From assembly GCA_029948255.1 (NCBI GenBank), contig JALIZF010001618.1, forward strand, positions 62,001-126,000: a DNA stretch of 64,000 nt, written 5' to 3'. Positions 40,401-51,700 of this stretch are shown one piece after another. The notes under the pieces are model-generated. The model was given only the letters and a program-made list of their open reading frames with translations, was not told the origin of the DNA and did not search any database. This DNA is from Telmatactis stephensoni (lineage: Eukaryota; Cnidaria; Anthozoa; Actiniaria; Isophelliidae). Made by a program: the position numbers and the translations under genes. The first letter of the stretch is position 1. Each line of letters begins with the position of its first letter.

Positions 40401-43400
40401 GAAAATCTAAGAATACGACTATCTAGATGAGGCACCTTTTTAGCTACGATCGAATACGCCTTCCGTACAAACTACCCAACCAAAAACGAAACGGAAAATA
40501 AGAGATGTGTTTTCAAATTCGCCCGGATAAGTAAGCCTCTAGTTTCAGCTCCAGCTATAGACGACTTGTACTGACGTCACGTATCCAATAGCATCGACCT
40601 CGCAACCATGCAACCATGTTGGGGATAATCGGGGGTGGAAGCGGAATCAGGAATCATGAATCACGGTTTTGAAATTTGTAGGAATCATGAATCATTGCGT
40701 TTTAAGTTAAGGAATCATGAATCAGTGTATTTTGTCAAATGAATCATGAATCACGACAAAAATTTGATAAGGAATCATGAATCATGGGCTGAAATTTGAA
40801 GGGAATCATGAATCATTGAACTTAAATGATTCCACTTCCACCCCCGGAGGATAACTTTAGTGTTATTGAATGCCATTTTTATATATGTTTCTTATTTCAA
40901 AGGCTTAGAATCCTGCAAAGAGTCATCAAAATTCCCATTTAATTATTGCGTATCATCATGCGAATCTAGTACTGTTTAATCGTTCCTCAAGATGGCGGCT
41001 TAATGAGATACAGTAGGTTATGATGTCACGTGCAAGAGATCATAGCCAAATCTTCATGACCCTTAATTCTGATCGAACCACTTAATTGACAACATGCTCG
41101 TTCTATTTTGCAGGCTGTCGCACTTGTACCATCCGGGATGGCGAGGTTTGTATCAAGTGACTGATTGTTACTAAGCCTCATTTCAACATAGAAACTGAAC
41201 CAGGGGACTGTCACATGTCGTGACGTGTTGCCTACGATTGGCGGGTTATTTTTGGAACTGTTTTTCAATCGCCGGCAGTCATGCATTTAAGCGCGCTGAT
41301 TTTGTGTGTGGGTGATTTCCCATGCATTCCGGCTACCAACAGGAGCGAATTGGTTGGAACTGAGATCTAAAAATGGCTCAAATGCAATAGAGCACATCAA
41401 ATTAGCCACCGTATAGGTGTTTATTGGAGCGCGCGTGCATGTAGTCTTAGTCTCCTGCCTATAGTCTCCGCCTGGTCGCGCTAATGATTTAATCATCAAA
41501 CAGCAGTCGAATAAAAATTACTATTTGCCTCCCCCAGCAGGCAACTCTTTCCAGCGGTGGGATTCCTGTTGCAGGCCTGCCATTCTATAATGTTCCACAG
41601 GAAACCCACCTTAATAGCTGTCTGCAGAACACGGACCCGTTTCTCGAAGAAGGCCCGAAATTTTACGGACCCGTTAGTTTAACCGATAATTAAAATTTAC
41701 AGCCAGTGTTTACAGGCAAGTTTAAATTAAGTTGTTCGCTTCTTTCTGCTTTTTCCCCCCGTAAATTAATAGTTCTGTGTTCGGGTCTTTTGAAAAATGG
41801 GCCCGAGGAGAGATCCTTTTTTACCTTGAGCTGATTCCAAACGCAGTAACTAAAGCATCTGCCATCCCTAACATAAATTTATATGGGTTCTTTCGAGTCA
41901 TAGCGAAGTATATCAGAGGCAAGACCACAAATCCGTGGATAAAAATAGCGGACAAAACAGTCACAATGAACAGGCCAATCACTTGAAGTGTTTGTACAGC
42001 ATTGTCCATCTGTGCAATCTTGGCGCATACCAAAGAAAAGACACCAATCGGAGAAAACCTAAAACGAAAAAATGGCACACATCGTTTACTTAATAATGTC
42101 AATTTGCCATGCGTCATAACTCTAATAGTTAAGTAGTATATCGTCGGTCAAGTATCGACCGGTGAAGTGTCGACCACATCGACCCGATATATAATGGCCG
42201 ACATGTATTGACCGGCACGTTACCTAAGACCAAGACCATACCCAAGTGTGGCTTAGGGTTAGTTAGTTCTTCTAAGCAAGAGGTCGCCCTAGTGATCGTG
42301 CACTTAATTGTTTTAACTTCAATTTCATCCGTGTATCTTGAATCGTCTTTAATAAATACCCGTAAAAGAGATCAAAACAGAGGGAGGGAGAGAGGGAGGG
42401 AGGGAGGGAGGAAGGGAGAAAGAGAGGGAGGGAGGAAGGGAAGGAGTGAAGGAGGGAAGGAAGGAGCGAGAGAGGGATGAAGGGAAGGAGGGAGGGAGGG
42501 AGGGAGGGGGGAGGGAAGGAGGGAGGGGGTAAAGGTGCGTGCAACTCACACATGCTCCCCAACAGTTTTGACTCAAGGTACTCAAGTCATAAAATATGGT
42601 CGGTTAACTTTATAAACTTGGACGTTTTAGAATGCACGGGCTCAAGTCCGACCTTACGCGCGCTTACTAGCGCTCAATCCATTTCGACGGACCGATAGAC
42701 GAGACCATGCATGCAGCTGGATGATGCTTGGATTTGCCCCATATGCGACTTCGTACAAGGAGGTCAACGCTGGTCGGCTCAGCTCAACTCGATAAACTTT
42801 TAGCACTGTAACCTATATCGTATCCTTTGAGCCCAAGGTGATTCGGAAAAAGAGCAAGAGAGGGGAAGAGGTTTTTGTCCTTGGTGAACTTCCACAAAGA
42901 TAGAACTTACCACATGATAAGATTGACCATCTTCATCACCACGTCATTAAGGGTACTAAACAAGATCTTCAAAGGTACACCTTTCTCTCTTAGTTGACCC
43001 AACATCAGACCAAATGCCACACAGAATGCTGTAATCCCTATGATATTGACACTCAATGCACTTTCGGTACCAGCAGGGATATTACCACTAGGGGCGTAAA
43101 CCTCACGTGTTACCATGGTGATATTATGAGTACCATTGTTGAAGACCTTGACGGTGGTCTTGGTACTTGGGAGGGTGGTGTTAGATGTGGTGTTATAGGT
43201 GTAGTACTTGCCAGGGTCAGAAGAGTATTTTGTTTTGTACTGAACAGAGATTGAAATTATTGCTTAAATAATTAAGATTCCTCCATTGACAATCTCTTTG
43301 GGCTTCCTGTGTAACATTGGGAGAGAAAAAGACTGAGGACCCTTTCCCCTCTCCCATTTTCGTGTCAAGTTATTTGTACCTGCAAATTACCACACGACCC

Positions 43401-44484
43401 CCAAAAGCAAGTTGCCTGTGGAGAAGGCTAGGTTTATATTTACCGTAAATGGCTGAATAAGCTCCGGTCCCCGTCCGAAAAAGCTCGAATATTATAAAGC
43501 CCCCCACCCACATATATTAGCTAACACTACATGCTGTGTAGACTCGCGACAAAGCCCAAAATGTTAGTACACTGAATTGTAGTCTGCAAATCTAGTGAGT
43601 TATAGGGTTATAGGTTATAGTTGTGTAAAGAAGGAATAAAAATGTATTCAGTATTTCATTCTTTTCAAATTTTAAACAAGCCCCCACTCCCTTTCGAAGA
43701 AGCCCCTCAACCACCAGACAAATTTTTGAACAATAACCTAATTGAATATTTTTGAAAAAAAAAAAAACTTGTCAAGTTAGTAAAATTTCTTGGAGATAAA
43801 AACGGTGTATTACTAGCACATATCTCTGAAACGCTTTCACCAAATTTTAGAAGCATTTGAATTGACATTTTGTTCTTTGACCCTAAAATCCCACACACGA
43901 CTATTCAAATAGGCTAAATTCTAGTGGCCAGAGCGGGCATTAGAACTCGGGACCACCGGAATAAGAGAAAGACGCTCTGAGATGACTACTCGACCATGTT
44001 GTCTCCTGATCTCTGGTCTCCTCATAAACGTGTCATCTGGTGACGACATGCCCCTTGTAAACGCGCCCTCAGGCAAGATTATACGTAAACGAGCCAACTC
44101 TCCTACGAGTTAGATGTATATCATGTGCACAATAGTATTGAACGCAGGAACCAATCGACATTCAAGCGTGCGTGACCAACTCCAGATGGCGTGGTCGAAG
44201 TATAGCTTAGTTTGCTAGTATTGTACCAATTAACAAAAATCATTATGATGACTTACCGACATGAAACATGCAGCCATGATATTGCTGGGGAAGATATTCC
44301 TGATTAAAAAAAGAATGAAGTAACACTCAGCATGAGTCCATTGAGTTATGCACGCGGTAGACTGCATGCTAAGCACAAGAGAAGCATCACACGAGGCGTA
44401 CAATGTATGATATATTGTGTTCTTTTGTTGTTATTTGACTATCACACTTAAACGACTATTACACTTTGCTTCACTCTCTCTCTC

Positions 44485-44549
<65 letters not shown>

Positions 44550-45412
44550 TTGTGAGCAAAGAATTGAAGCTCTGTGCTTATTTTCTGAATCGTTTACGTT
44601 TACGGCAAACATTTAACAAACCGTGGATGGGGTTGACTCAAAGAGGTTAAATCATGCAGATCCATAGACAATAGCTAGGTGACCTAATGCAGTTGACCTC
44701 GCAAAGTTGGCTGAATAAACTGATCGAGTTGAAGTATATAAGAATATATTTACATTATCATTCATATTCTTGGCACGTACTTTCGTGTAATCAAAGTTTG
44801 TGCTTACTTGATTACTTACCTCAGTGGAAACAGCTAATGACATTGGCCTCCAGATATAGCACAACCTTGGCACGCAAGGGTACCAGTACAGCTAACTTAT
44901 TATATTTGATTAAATCATTATGATCTTCCTAAGCTAAAGTATTACCTTAAGAGATCTAAGAATGAATCCAACGTACGATACTTCGTCGAAGTAACTCCAG
45001 AAGATTTCTCTACTCCTTGAATTCTGCCCGGTCGAATACTGACAACCATAATAATCCCAATAATGCTCGCAAACACGGTTGTTGTCAAGTAGAACAACAA
45101 CACACGCCGTCCTATTTTTCCCGCCGACCTTGAATCTAACGAGGATAGAGCTGTAATAAGGCTCGCTATGATCAAGGGAAGGACAATCATTTTCAGCATG
45201 TTCATGAATAATTCGCCAGGAAATCCAATCAGCATTATAGTGGTCTTTCTTTGCTCTGGACTTTCAACTGCGTTGATTGTAGTACTAATCAGTGCCCCAA
45301 CTAGAAATCCAAGCACAGCTCCAGAGATTATCATCGGCAGTAGCAAATCTTTACGTCCTATTCGTCTGCACCGTCCTGGGCAGCACACTTTGATTCTCTC
45401 TCCAAAAGCCAT
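37448..45412 (-). CDS. SLC1 family excitatory amino acid (glutamate/aspartate) transporter, 7 exons
   Basis: Exons (minus): 45412-44946, 44299-44257, 43239-42911, 42058-41825, 40348-40148, 39730-39596, 37652-37448; the sum is 1614 nt, 537 aa, all phases consistent. Known role: plasma-membrane uptake of acidic amino acids coupled to Na+, with K+ counter-transport. Seen: TM1-3 in exon 1 ([21 protein letters not shown]), a 4B-4C extracellular loop in exon 3 with four N-glycosylation sequons (two NTT, NGT, NIT), TRKNP, serine-rich hairpin HP1 FGISSSSATLP across exons 4-5, TM7 motif NMDGG, HP2 tip GGIPSAG, and TM8 [16 protein letters not shown]. The TM8 arginine that sets acidic-substrate specificity is present, so EAAT rather than ASCT. 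Odd: TM7 reads NMDGG where family members have NMDGT, TM8 has Glu for the usual Asp before Trp, and TAL replaces TTT before the Asn. The cytoplasmic tail is acidic. Which EAAT paralogue this is cannot be said. Confidence 0.95.
38007..38672. mobile_element. Large inverted-repeat element with TTAA duplication, containing another insertion
   Basis: Ends AGTCCCTATGACGCATATTT / mirror; TTAA at 38003-38006 and 38673-38676. Inner arms around GATGACGTCAGG / CTGACGTCATC. About 38384-38592 breaks the right arm and is a second, unrelated repeat. Last SLC1 intron. Confidence 0.78.
38686..38885. mobile_element. Hairpin MITE, about 200 bp
   Basis: Arms AGACAACAGAAAGCCGC...TAGACGCAC and mirror; apex GAGGCGTAGCCGAG at 38779-38792. 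Confidence 0.75.
38905..39120. repeat. Two tandem units with CCAATCAGAGCGCGCG
   Basis: GTGCAGCCCATGGGGAAACA... and GTGCAGTCCTTGGGCAAATA..., each ending CCA-CCAGAGCGCGCGTDA-like, spaced about 115 bp. Confidence 0.65.
40629..40848. mobile_element. Element with tandem GGAATCATGAATCA units
   Basis: Ends GGGGGTGGAAGCGGAATCA / TGATTCCACTTCCACCCCC enclose about six AATCATGAATCA-cored units of 30-40 bp. SLC1 intron 4. Confidence 0.75.
42381..42532. repeat. GGGA-rich low-complexity tract
   Basis: GGGA/GGAA units on +, in the SLC1 intron between exons 3 and 4. Overlapping open frames in three frames are artefacts. Confidence 0.95.
44471..44550. repeat. (CT)n then (CTTT)n microsatellite
   Basis: In SLC1 intron 1. 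Confidence 0.97.
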
Positions 45413-46951
45413 ATTGTGGACTTAGAATACTGCAGACTGCGAACACTAGAAGAGTATTCTATTCTAAGTATCTGCCATTTGCGTGGCTTAGGGCTTGCCT
45501 GTTAATAGATCATATCAACTTGCTACCGATAAACGTGTACTCAGTCCTCCCCTCAAAGTAGTTGTTACGATCGAACTACGATAATATGATATACAGCGAG
45601 TACGTTTACATGGTGATTTCGTCCCTTAATCCCCTTAAACAAGAAATGGGAAAAAGGCATCATTCTTTGACTACTTGAAAATTGACAACCCACCAATAGT
45701 TTTCGAGCGAAAAACTGCCTTTTCAATTTGCATAATGATGTTTTCCAGTGAATATAACTCTTGCCACCCAATCCATATTAATTCAGTGTACATTTTATTG
45801 CTGTTTCGTAATCAACCGCGAGTTCGGGAAAGCTATAGGTCTATATTGCGGATTTAATAGCGACTTTTGCGTTTTCAGTGCGTGAACTAAAATAATTTGA
45901 TTTTAATTTGCGATTGGCAAAGATTGTTTTTCCTTGATTAGAATTATTAGTTTCTGCGATTTTGATCATGTCACATACAAATTTTAACAGCTTGCCAACA
46001 CGTCACGTGGTAACTTTAAATGTCGTTTTTTGTTGTTTGAGATCTCCGAGGGACTAGACATTTCCCTGATCTAGTATGATCTAGTAGATCATGTCCTGAT
46101 CAATGAGTTGAGGGTTTTAGGTGCCAAAGAAATAATCATTAGATCTGATTAGATGGATAAGTGAATTTCTCAGCCATAGGTCCCAGCGGGTTATTGCTGC
46201 CGCAGCGGAGCGAGCCTGAGCGAGCGCAGCAAGGCAGCGATCCTATTTCAGTAGCTAGCTAAAATCGAGATTTGGATACGACCACAATGCTTAGCGAGTG
46301 TCGCAAAAAACAATAGATTTCTTTGTTCTTGCTATCCCACAATGCAAAATTACTTCTTACCACCATGCTTTGCGAGCCTACACTATAAAACCTTCTGCGT
46401 CTTCTCATCGTTGAGTGTCAACTGATTACTTCATGTAATGCTTTGAAAACACTGCCATTTGTTATTATATTCAATTCATTATATTACAATTTCTTATACT
46501 ATCTTTCGAAGTAATAATTACGGTAAATAGTAGCTTAAATAGTTCATCTGGTGCCTTTAAATTGCCTTGCATCGCCTCGTGCTTTTCGCATCTTCACGAC
46601 AGATCTAATGTTTATCAAGATTTAGTTTCAAATAGAGCGGGGCAAAGGGCATACAACGGCGTGAAAGACAAGATGACAGCAATCCGGCGTCATGTAATAG
46701 TTTGTAAAAGCTAATGGTAGTCGCATGTAAAATGAGGTATTTGAAAACAAAATACATTCCAGTTCTTTGGAAATATTTTTTGCATATTCTGTAGTAATCA
46801 TGCATTTTATTTCGCGCTTCGATTTCTGAAGCGAACAACCTTGAGCAATCGGTTTATTGTATAAGGAAAAACAATATTAGGCAGCACTCACTAAATGTCA
46901 ATTAGGCTAGTAATTAGGATAGGTGATATATTATCATTTATATAATAATTG
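45413..46951. other. Upstream of the SLC1 gene
   Basis: No gene seen. About 46170-46620 is a repeat shared with 11050-11800. Promoter elements were not identified. Confidence 0.4.
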
Positions 46952-47246
46952 GTATATTACGCGCGCTCTGATTGGTCGAACAGCCATGTGATTAGAGTAC
47001 ACACACATAGATGGCGTCATCGAATCTTACGCGCGCTCTGATTGGTTGGAATGTTTCGATAAATATTATATGAAACAGATTGATTCCATTTTTCCGTGCG
47101 TCTGTACTCTAATCGATGCACAGAAGACGTCAAAATGTGGTGAGAACAACAGTCACGCCACTCGACTTCGTCTCGTTCCACATTTTGACGTCATCTGTGC
47201 ATCGATTAGAGTACAGACGCACGGAAAAATGGAATCTATTTGTTAA
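46952..47246 (+). mobile_element. Hairpin MITE family P2, copy 1
   Basis: Two GCGCGCTCTGATTGGT sites (46961, 47029) then a hairpin with arms GTCTGTACTCTAATCGATGC / mirror. It directly abuts the LINE fragment at 47247. Confidence 0.8.
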
Positions 47247-47842
47247 ATACATAGACGATACCACTGTATTTGAAGTATAGTAGTTCCACGATGTAGTCCG
47301 AGCTATATATTTGCCAATAATTGTAAATCACATACATATAGATATGCCAACGCACGCGGGATGAGGCTTAACCCTAAGACAGCTATGAAGTGTCGCGAAC
47401 TTAATTGTCATCAATTTCTTGCAATATCATCCCACTCCTTGTAACACTTTAAGTATCATGGGTATGTTAATTGAAAGGGTCCATTCATATATGCTCTTAG
47501 GGGTCTACATATCAGATGATTTAACCTCTGTAACCTGGAATGTCCATATTGAATATATATTACCAATTAAGAAGGCTAATAAACGCCTTTACGCTTTACG
47601 CGTATTCTAAGGAATCGAAGGCTTTTGTTAATCCAAGTACAAGTGATCAGTTTAGTAAATATTTATTGTAGTTTAGTCCGCTCTTCTCTAGAGTATGCAT
47701 CTCCAGTCTGGTCTGCCTTACCTGAGTACTTGGCGAACATGGTAGAATCTGTTCAAAAGAGGGCACTCAGGATCATTTTCCACGGGTTGGATTATGCCGA
47801 GGCCCTCCCCTTGATAACTCGTCTCGGCTGCATGGTAAGGTA
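47247..47842 (+). pseudogene. LINE reverse transcriptase fragment, broken
   Basis: Begins KYIDDTTVFEV (the YxDD catalytic box), then in pieces MRLNPKT, LLGVYISDDLT, KKANKRLYALRVF, and after a frameshift near 47608-47625 YCSLVRSSLEYASPVWSALP then ESVQKRALRI. These are thumb-region hallmarks of CR1/L2-like LINEs. Stops and frameshifts show that it is inactive. Confidence 0.82.
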
Positions 47843-48639
47843 ACCCTGGGAGGCGGGACAACTTTTTCACAACTTTTTCGAGACAGCTTAAACATAATAT
47901 GCGCGCGCACGCGAATTTCCCAGTCAAAAATGCAGTTGGACTTAAGTTACAATGCGGATAAGAACTAGGGGGCTTTCTATTGTTCTGTGGCATATCGCTT
48001 TTCCCACGGCAGAATTTCTTGGTTTCAAGATAGAAAATATATCATTCTATGGATAACATGTTTTCAAAATAAAAAGGACAAAAACTCTCTTTTGAAGCCT
48101 AGTTTCTTTTGTGTTAAAAGATTTCATCCAAAGCTTTCAAAACAATACCCAAACAACACTTCGAGTTTGCCATGTTTCCCACGTTGAAGTTTTGTCATAA
48201 TAAGACCAGCGAAAGTTTTTGTTAAATGGGAAGCAGCTGATAAATAAAATCGAAATAAATGTCCAAAATCGAAAAGTTATGGGAGATTTTTAGGTTTTAA
48301 CCAATGAGATAAGTGCTTTAAACAATACCGCAATTAGGGCCTAACGGCATAAAAAACCGTTAGGCCCCCTAGTTCTTACGCGCATGCATCGTCACTTAAT
48401 TACCGTGTCCTTACGAAACTCCATATAAACGCTCGGTAAAATTGTCTCGGGGGGAGGGCTGTCTCGGGTACCCTAGACAACTTTTCCCGTGGGGCCTCCA
48501 AAACAAAAGAAGTCAGCCAGCTTAACCGGGCCAGCCCGCGGTTCATATAATGAGGCCCTAACAAGGCTTGTCTTTCCACTATAGAGTGATTTTGAATCGA
48601 GCGAGAAACTTAACGCGATTTAATTAGTTCTATTGACCA
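47843..48639. other. Intergenic, 3' of MRPS7
   Basis: No gene seen. CTAGGGGGC near 47966 and GCCCCCTAG near 48363 in opposite sense suggest an element of about 400 bp with GAACTAGGGGGC ends. Confidence 0.35.
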
Positions 48640-48645
48640 TTTATT
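48640..48645 (-). terminator. Probable MRPS7 poly(A) signal
   Basis: AATAAA on the minus strand about 80 nt past the MRPS7 stop codon. Confidence 0.5.
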
Positions 48646-48722
48646 TCACAAGTGTCTATATATGTCAATGTCTTTGTCATTTTTTCGTGTTCCTATCAGG
48701 GCATTATTTCCCAGCTACATGT

Positions 48723-51700
48723 TTACCACCAGCGGTAATGAGCAAACGCTCGGTTAGCTTCTGCTGTTTTGTGTAAGTCCTGCTTCTTCTTAATAGCCTT
48801 GCCCTAGAATCATACAAATGCCGTTTCGTGAGTCATAATTCACTGCTGGTAGATGCATGAGGGGAGGGGAGGGAAAGGCCACGTACCTATTTGATTACTT
48901 GACATGTTGCACACGTTCTACGGTAATACTTAGCAACGAATAATGTGATCTTAAATCTCACCACGGGCAAATTACAAAAGCACGTGATACTTTGTAGTTT
49001 GAAAAGTGGCACTTAGATCTACGTTGGCGGGAGGGAGAATAAACTGAGTAAGCAAGCAAAGCAGACACCCCTTTTTCCTATAGGCGACGGTTAAGCAAAG
49101 GCAAAAGTGGGTTCTGACAGCAGGGAAAAAGGCAAAGGCGAGAAGTAAAATTGGATTCTAAAGACAAGGTTACTTCGTAACTCCACTTTAGGGGGTTTTA
49201 TCTGAAGAGCGGGTTTCATGTACTACCGGGGCTTGAGCAGAGGGATAGGTCACTTATTTTCCCACTTGACCCAATCCCCCTCGTGATTAAAACACCAGCA
49301 CAGGGAACCCGCTCCTTAGATAAACCAAAGTAGCTCCTGAAGAGAGAGCCACAGTATAAGGACTTATGAAGGAGACTAAAATTGATGCCGATGTAGCCTA
49401 TACTACATCACTTCATCCATTAAGTCCCCTCCAATGGCATATAACTGAAGTCTCAGATTATTGTCAGGTTGCCAGTATTGTCTATTGAGGGATTCTACAT
49501 TGATAACCCTGGCCGAGACTGCACTGATAAAATGTTTATTTCAGTGCCCTTGCGCACTAATAGTCCAGTTTCCAGTTACTAGAGACCGCTGAGCTTCCTG
49601 ACAAAAGGCGCATTTATACAGGGTTAGCCTCCTTTTCAAGAAAGACCCATGGGAGTAAACTCGATTTTTTTCTGTTCTTAACAAAACAAAACAAAACAAA
49701 ACAAAAAAATCGCGTTTACTCCCATGGGTCTTTCTTGAAAAGGAGGCCAACCCTGTATAAATGCGCCTTTTGTCACTCAGGAAGCTCAGCGGTCTCTAGT
49801 AACTAGAAACTGGACTATTGGGGGACACTATATGCTGTCCTACGTCCACTACCACTGCATTCTAATATTCTGTACACACAATTCTCAGTAAATTACAGTG
49901 TACTTTATTTTTAATGAGAAAAACTGGCACCCAAGCAGAAGCACGGGAGCTACACGTAGAGATCCAACTTACAAGACTGCTCCATCCGAGAATCAACTTA
50001 GGGCCAGACCCTAGCTCTCACTGCTCGTACTGTACACCTTTGCTTGCAAAATGAGATGGGAAGGCCGGAGAACAATTTCCTGCCCAATGCCGGGTATGTC
50101 CCATATAGTCAGTATATGAGGAGCCCTCCACTCCCGTATGATACATTCTATGCTACATTCTAAATTCAAACTCCAATACCTCATTATTGTAGGCATCTAA
50201 TAACTCTTTTGCAAGTTTTTCATACATTCTAGCATTTTTTGATCCAGTTGGTTTCCTTGCTGCTTCAATGATCCACTTTATTGCAAAGAACTGTCGACGA
50301 TTTGGTCGTAGAGGTGAGGGGACCTAAAGAAATAAGAATTCTAAATACCACATTATTTAGGAGAATGGTTAGTGCCTTAGGCCTAGTTCAAACGTCGAAT
50401 CTCACATGTGCTGAATTCAATGCAAATTAGTCAAATCTTTTGTTTCTACTCATTATCATCTCATTTGCACTGCATTCGACACAGGTGAGATGCGACGTTT
50501 GAACTAGGCCTTATTGCTTCTAATTTTCGCTGAACTTAATCTTCGCGAATTCCGTGTTGACCCGTGTTTAAAAAATGTAAAATTAAAGGCCCGCGATAAA
50601 ATGTTCATGCAAAAGTTATAGACGCGAAATGTGATTCACATACCTTTCTTGTTATCAACAATACTTTATAAATATTTTGCAGCCAAAATGACGTCATTTT
50701 CGTTGAAGATGAAATAACTTTAAGGGCTCATAAAATCGTCAATAGTTATACTAGACGTTTCAAACTTTGGAATAGTGTACTTTAGATGGGAAATATTATA
50801 AAAAAAAGAATAAAAAAATTTGCTTCATATGCACTTTAATATGGTTTTGTTAATAAAATACCTGGTACACCCGTCCTGCTTTTCTCAATGGTATACAACC
50901 AACTACAGGTTTAACATTCTCTACTGCTTGGTGGAAGATAACCACTGGGTCTATTTGTACAGATTCGGGTTCTTTAGAGTTGTTTTGACTACAGACAAAT
51001 ACAAACTGTTTGTTAACAAATAGAATCCATTTTCCCATTAGTCTGTACTCTTGAGATGCATAGATGTAGTGAGAACCAAAATGTACACCATGAGATAAAG
51101 TTAAGTGGTGTGATTGCTGTTCTCACCACATTTTGACATCTTCTTTGCATCTAGATTAGAGTACAGACCCACAAGAAAATATAATTTATTTCCTTTATAT
51201 ATTTATTAAAGCGTTTCAACCAATCAGAGATTGCATAAGATGTTGTGATGCCATCTGTGTATGTACATGTTCTGTAATCACAGTTTTTGACCAATCAGAG
51301 TGTGTGTAATTATATACTTAAGCAATATCAAAACGCGCACGCATGTCTGTGTACTGTGATATAAACACGATGGAAGATGTAGAGCAAGAGAAAAGCAAGA
51401 TTAGGAACACGAGGCGTAGCCGAGTGTTTCTCTTGCTTTTCGAGTACTCTACATCTTCCAGAGTACCACCTCCTCTTGTACCAGTCATCTTCCAGAGTGT
51501 TTATATCACAGTACAGAGACATAAGCGATCATTTTATATTGCTTTTATAAAATATTTTTGACGTTTTTTGAGCCAGCCATGTCTCTGTCCTCTGATATAA
51601 ACATGGTAGCCAGCCAATCAGTGCACGCGCTATATCTCAAATATTTTATAACAATCATTATATAAAAAGTTCTGTAAGAGCTAATTAATTACTTTTCTAG

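Noticed and set aside
42208..42585. Overlapping frames rich in PPSLPPS or GREGG
   Set aside because: Low-complexity GGGA tract read on both strands.
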